NCBI RefSeq assembly: GCF_001510645.1
Contig: NZ_LMVB01000001.1
Coordinates: 1,011,854-1,075,853, forward strand
DNA from: Paenibacillus sp. FJAT-29882
GTDB lineage: Bacteria; Bacillota; Bacilli; Bacillales; DSM-1321
Direction of reading: 5' to 3'
Length of the DNA stretch: 64,000 bases
Under the pieces are notes generated by a model. It ran no database searches, had not been told where the DNA came from, and was given only the letters and a program-made list of their open reading frames with translations. The position numbers were made by a program, and so were the translations under genes. The first letter of the stretch is position 1, and each line of letters opens with the position of its first letter. This document shows positions 63,967-64,000 of this stretch, in pieces.

Positions 63967-64000
63967 ATGATCTCAGTTAATGATTTTAAAACAGGTTTAA
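63967..64000 (+). CDS. efp: Elongation factor P (start only)
   Basis: The first eleven codons, MISVNDFKTGL, behind GCAGGAGG match the N-terminus of EF-P, which relieves ribosome stalling at polyproline. The gene runs out of the window. Order yqhT-efp is conserved in B. subtilis. Confidence 0.9.
   Translation, partial: MISVNDFKTGL

Overview
The window is about 64 kb of low-GC chromosome from an endospore-forming-type Firmicute of the order Bacillales (Bacillaceae or Planococcaceae). I cannot fix the genus. The case rests on gene order: most genes follow the Bacillus subtilis yqf-yqg-yqh region almost one for one (yqfT, zur, yqfW, yqfX, ispG, yqfZ, yqgB, yqgC, sodA, yqgE, pbpA, pstSCAB, yqzC/D, rpmG, yqgN, yqgO, yqgP, yqgQ, glcK, yqgU, yqgX, comG, yqzE, yqhG/H, gcvT-PA-PB, yqhL, lipM, yqhO, yqhP, yqhQ, yqhR, aroQ, yqhT, efp). 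Codon use, AGGAGG-type ribosome binding sites and GTG/TTG starts agree.

Layout. 1-4.1 kb: transaldolase of the TalC type, a 14-helix drug exporter and an MhqN-like nitroreductase with a strong promoter/operator. 4.2-9.7 kb: yqfT, then a zinc uptake/regulation operon (znuC-znuB-zur), yqfW, yqfX, ispG and yqfZ. 9.9-16.3 kb: membrane proteins YqgB and YqgC, superoxide dismutase, YqgE and the cell-wall transpeptidase PbpA. 16.5-20.4 kb: the phosphate-starvation operon pstS-C-A-B behind an 11-bp-periodic Pho box. 20.5-31.7 kb: small conserved genes, ribosomal L33, folate cyclo-ligase, rhomboid protease YqgP, glucokinase, YqgU and a metallo-beta-lactamase-fold hydrolase. 32.2-36.5 kb: the seven-gene comG competence pseudopilus operon plus yqzE. 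36.9-39.4 kb: SNF2-type helicase YqhH with YqhG on the minus strand. 39.7-44 kb: tandem glycine riboswitch and the glycine cleavage operon. 44.7-52.7 kb: an accessory sugar-acid block absent from this spot in B. subtilis, with two zinc dehydrogenases, a KduD/IdnO-like SDR, gluconokinase, gluconate permease and GntR, bearing two GntR-type operators. It would convert idonate/5-ketogluconate-type acids to gluconate and then 6-phosphogluconate. 53.2-64 kb: rhodanese, LipM, then a second accessory insertion (a repeat-bearing glycosyltransferase and an MFS exporter where B. subtilis has mntR), followed by yqhO, yqhP, yqhQ, yqhR, aroQ, yqhT and the first codons of efp.

The most distinctive property is intergenic. 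At least four families of short, structured repeats fill most spaces longer than 300 bases. Family A is MITE-like, six copies of about 150-215 bp with an internal cruciform. Family B is palindromes of about 60-95 bp sitting mainly at 3' ends of transcription units, so probably terminators. Family C is about 120-130 bp units, one of them lodged between the glycine riboswitch and gcvT. Family D is stem-loops with conserved flanks, one nested inside a family C copy. The strongest single-gene oddity is the glycosyltransferase at 55.2-56.9 kb, whose N-terminus is encoded by at least nine in-frame 33-nt tandem repeats.

No tRNA, rRNA, CRISPR array or intact insertion sequence was recognised. Functional names are from sequence recognition and gene order. 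No database search was run.
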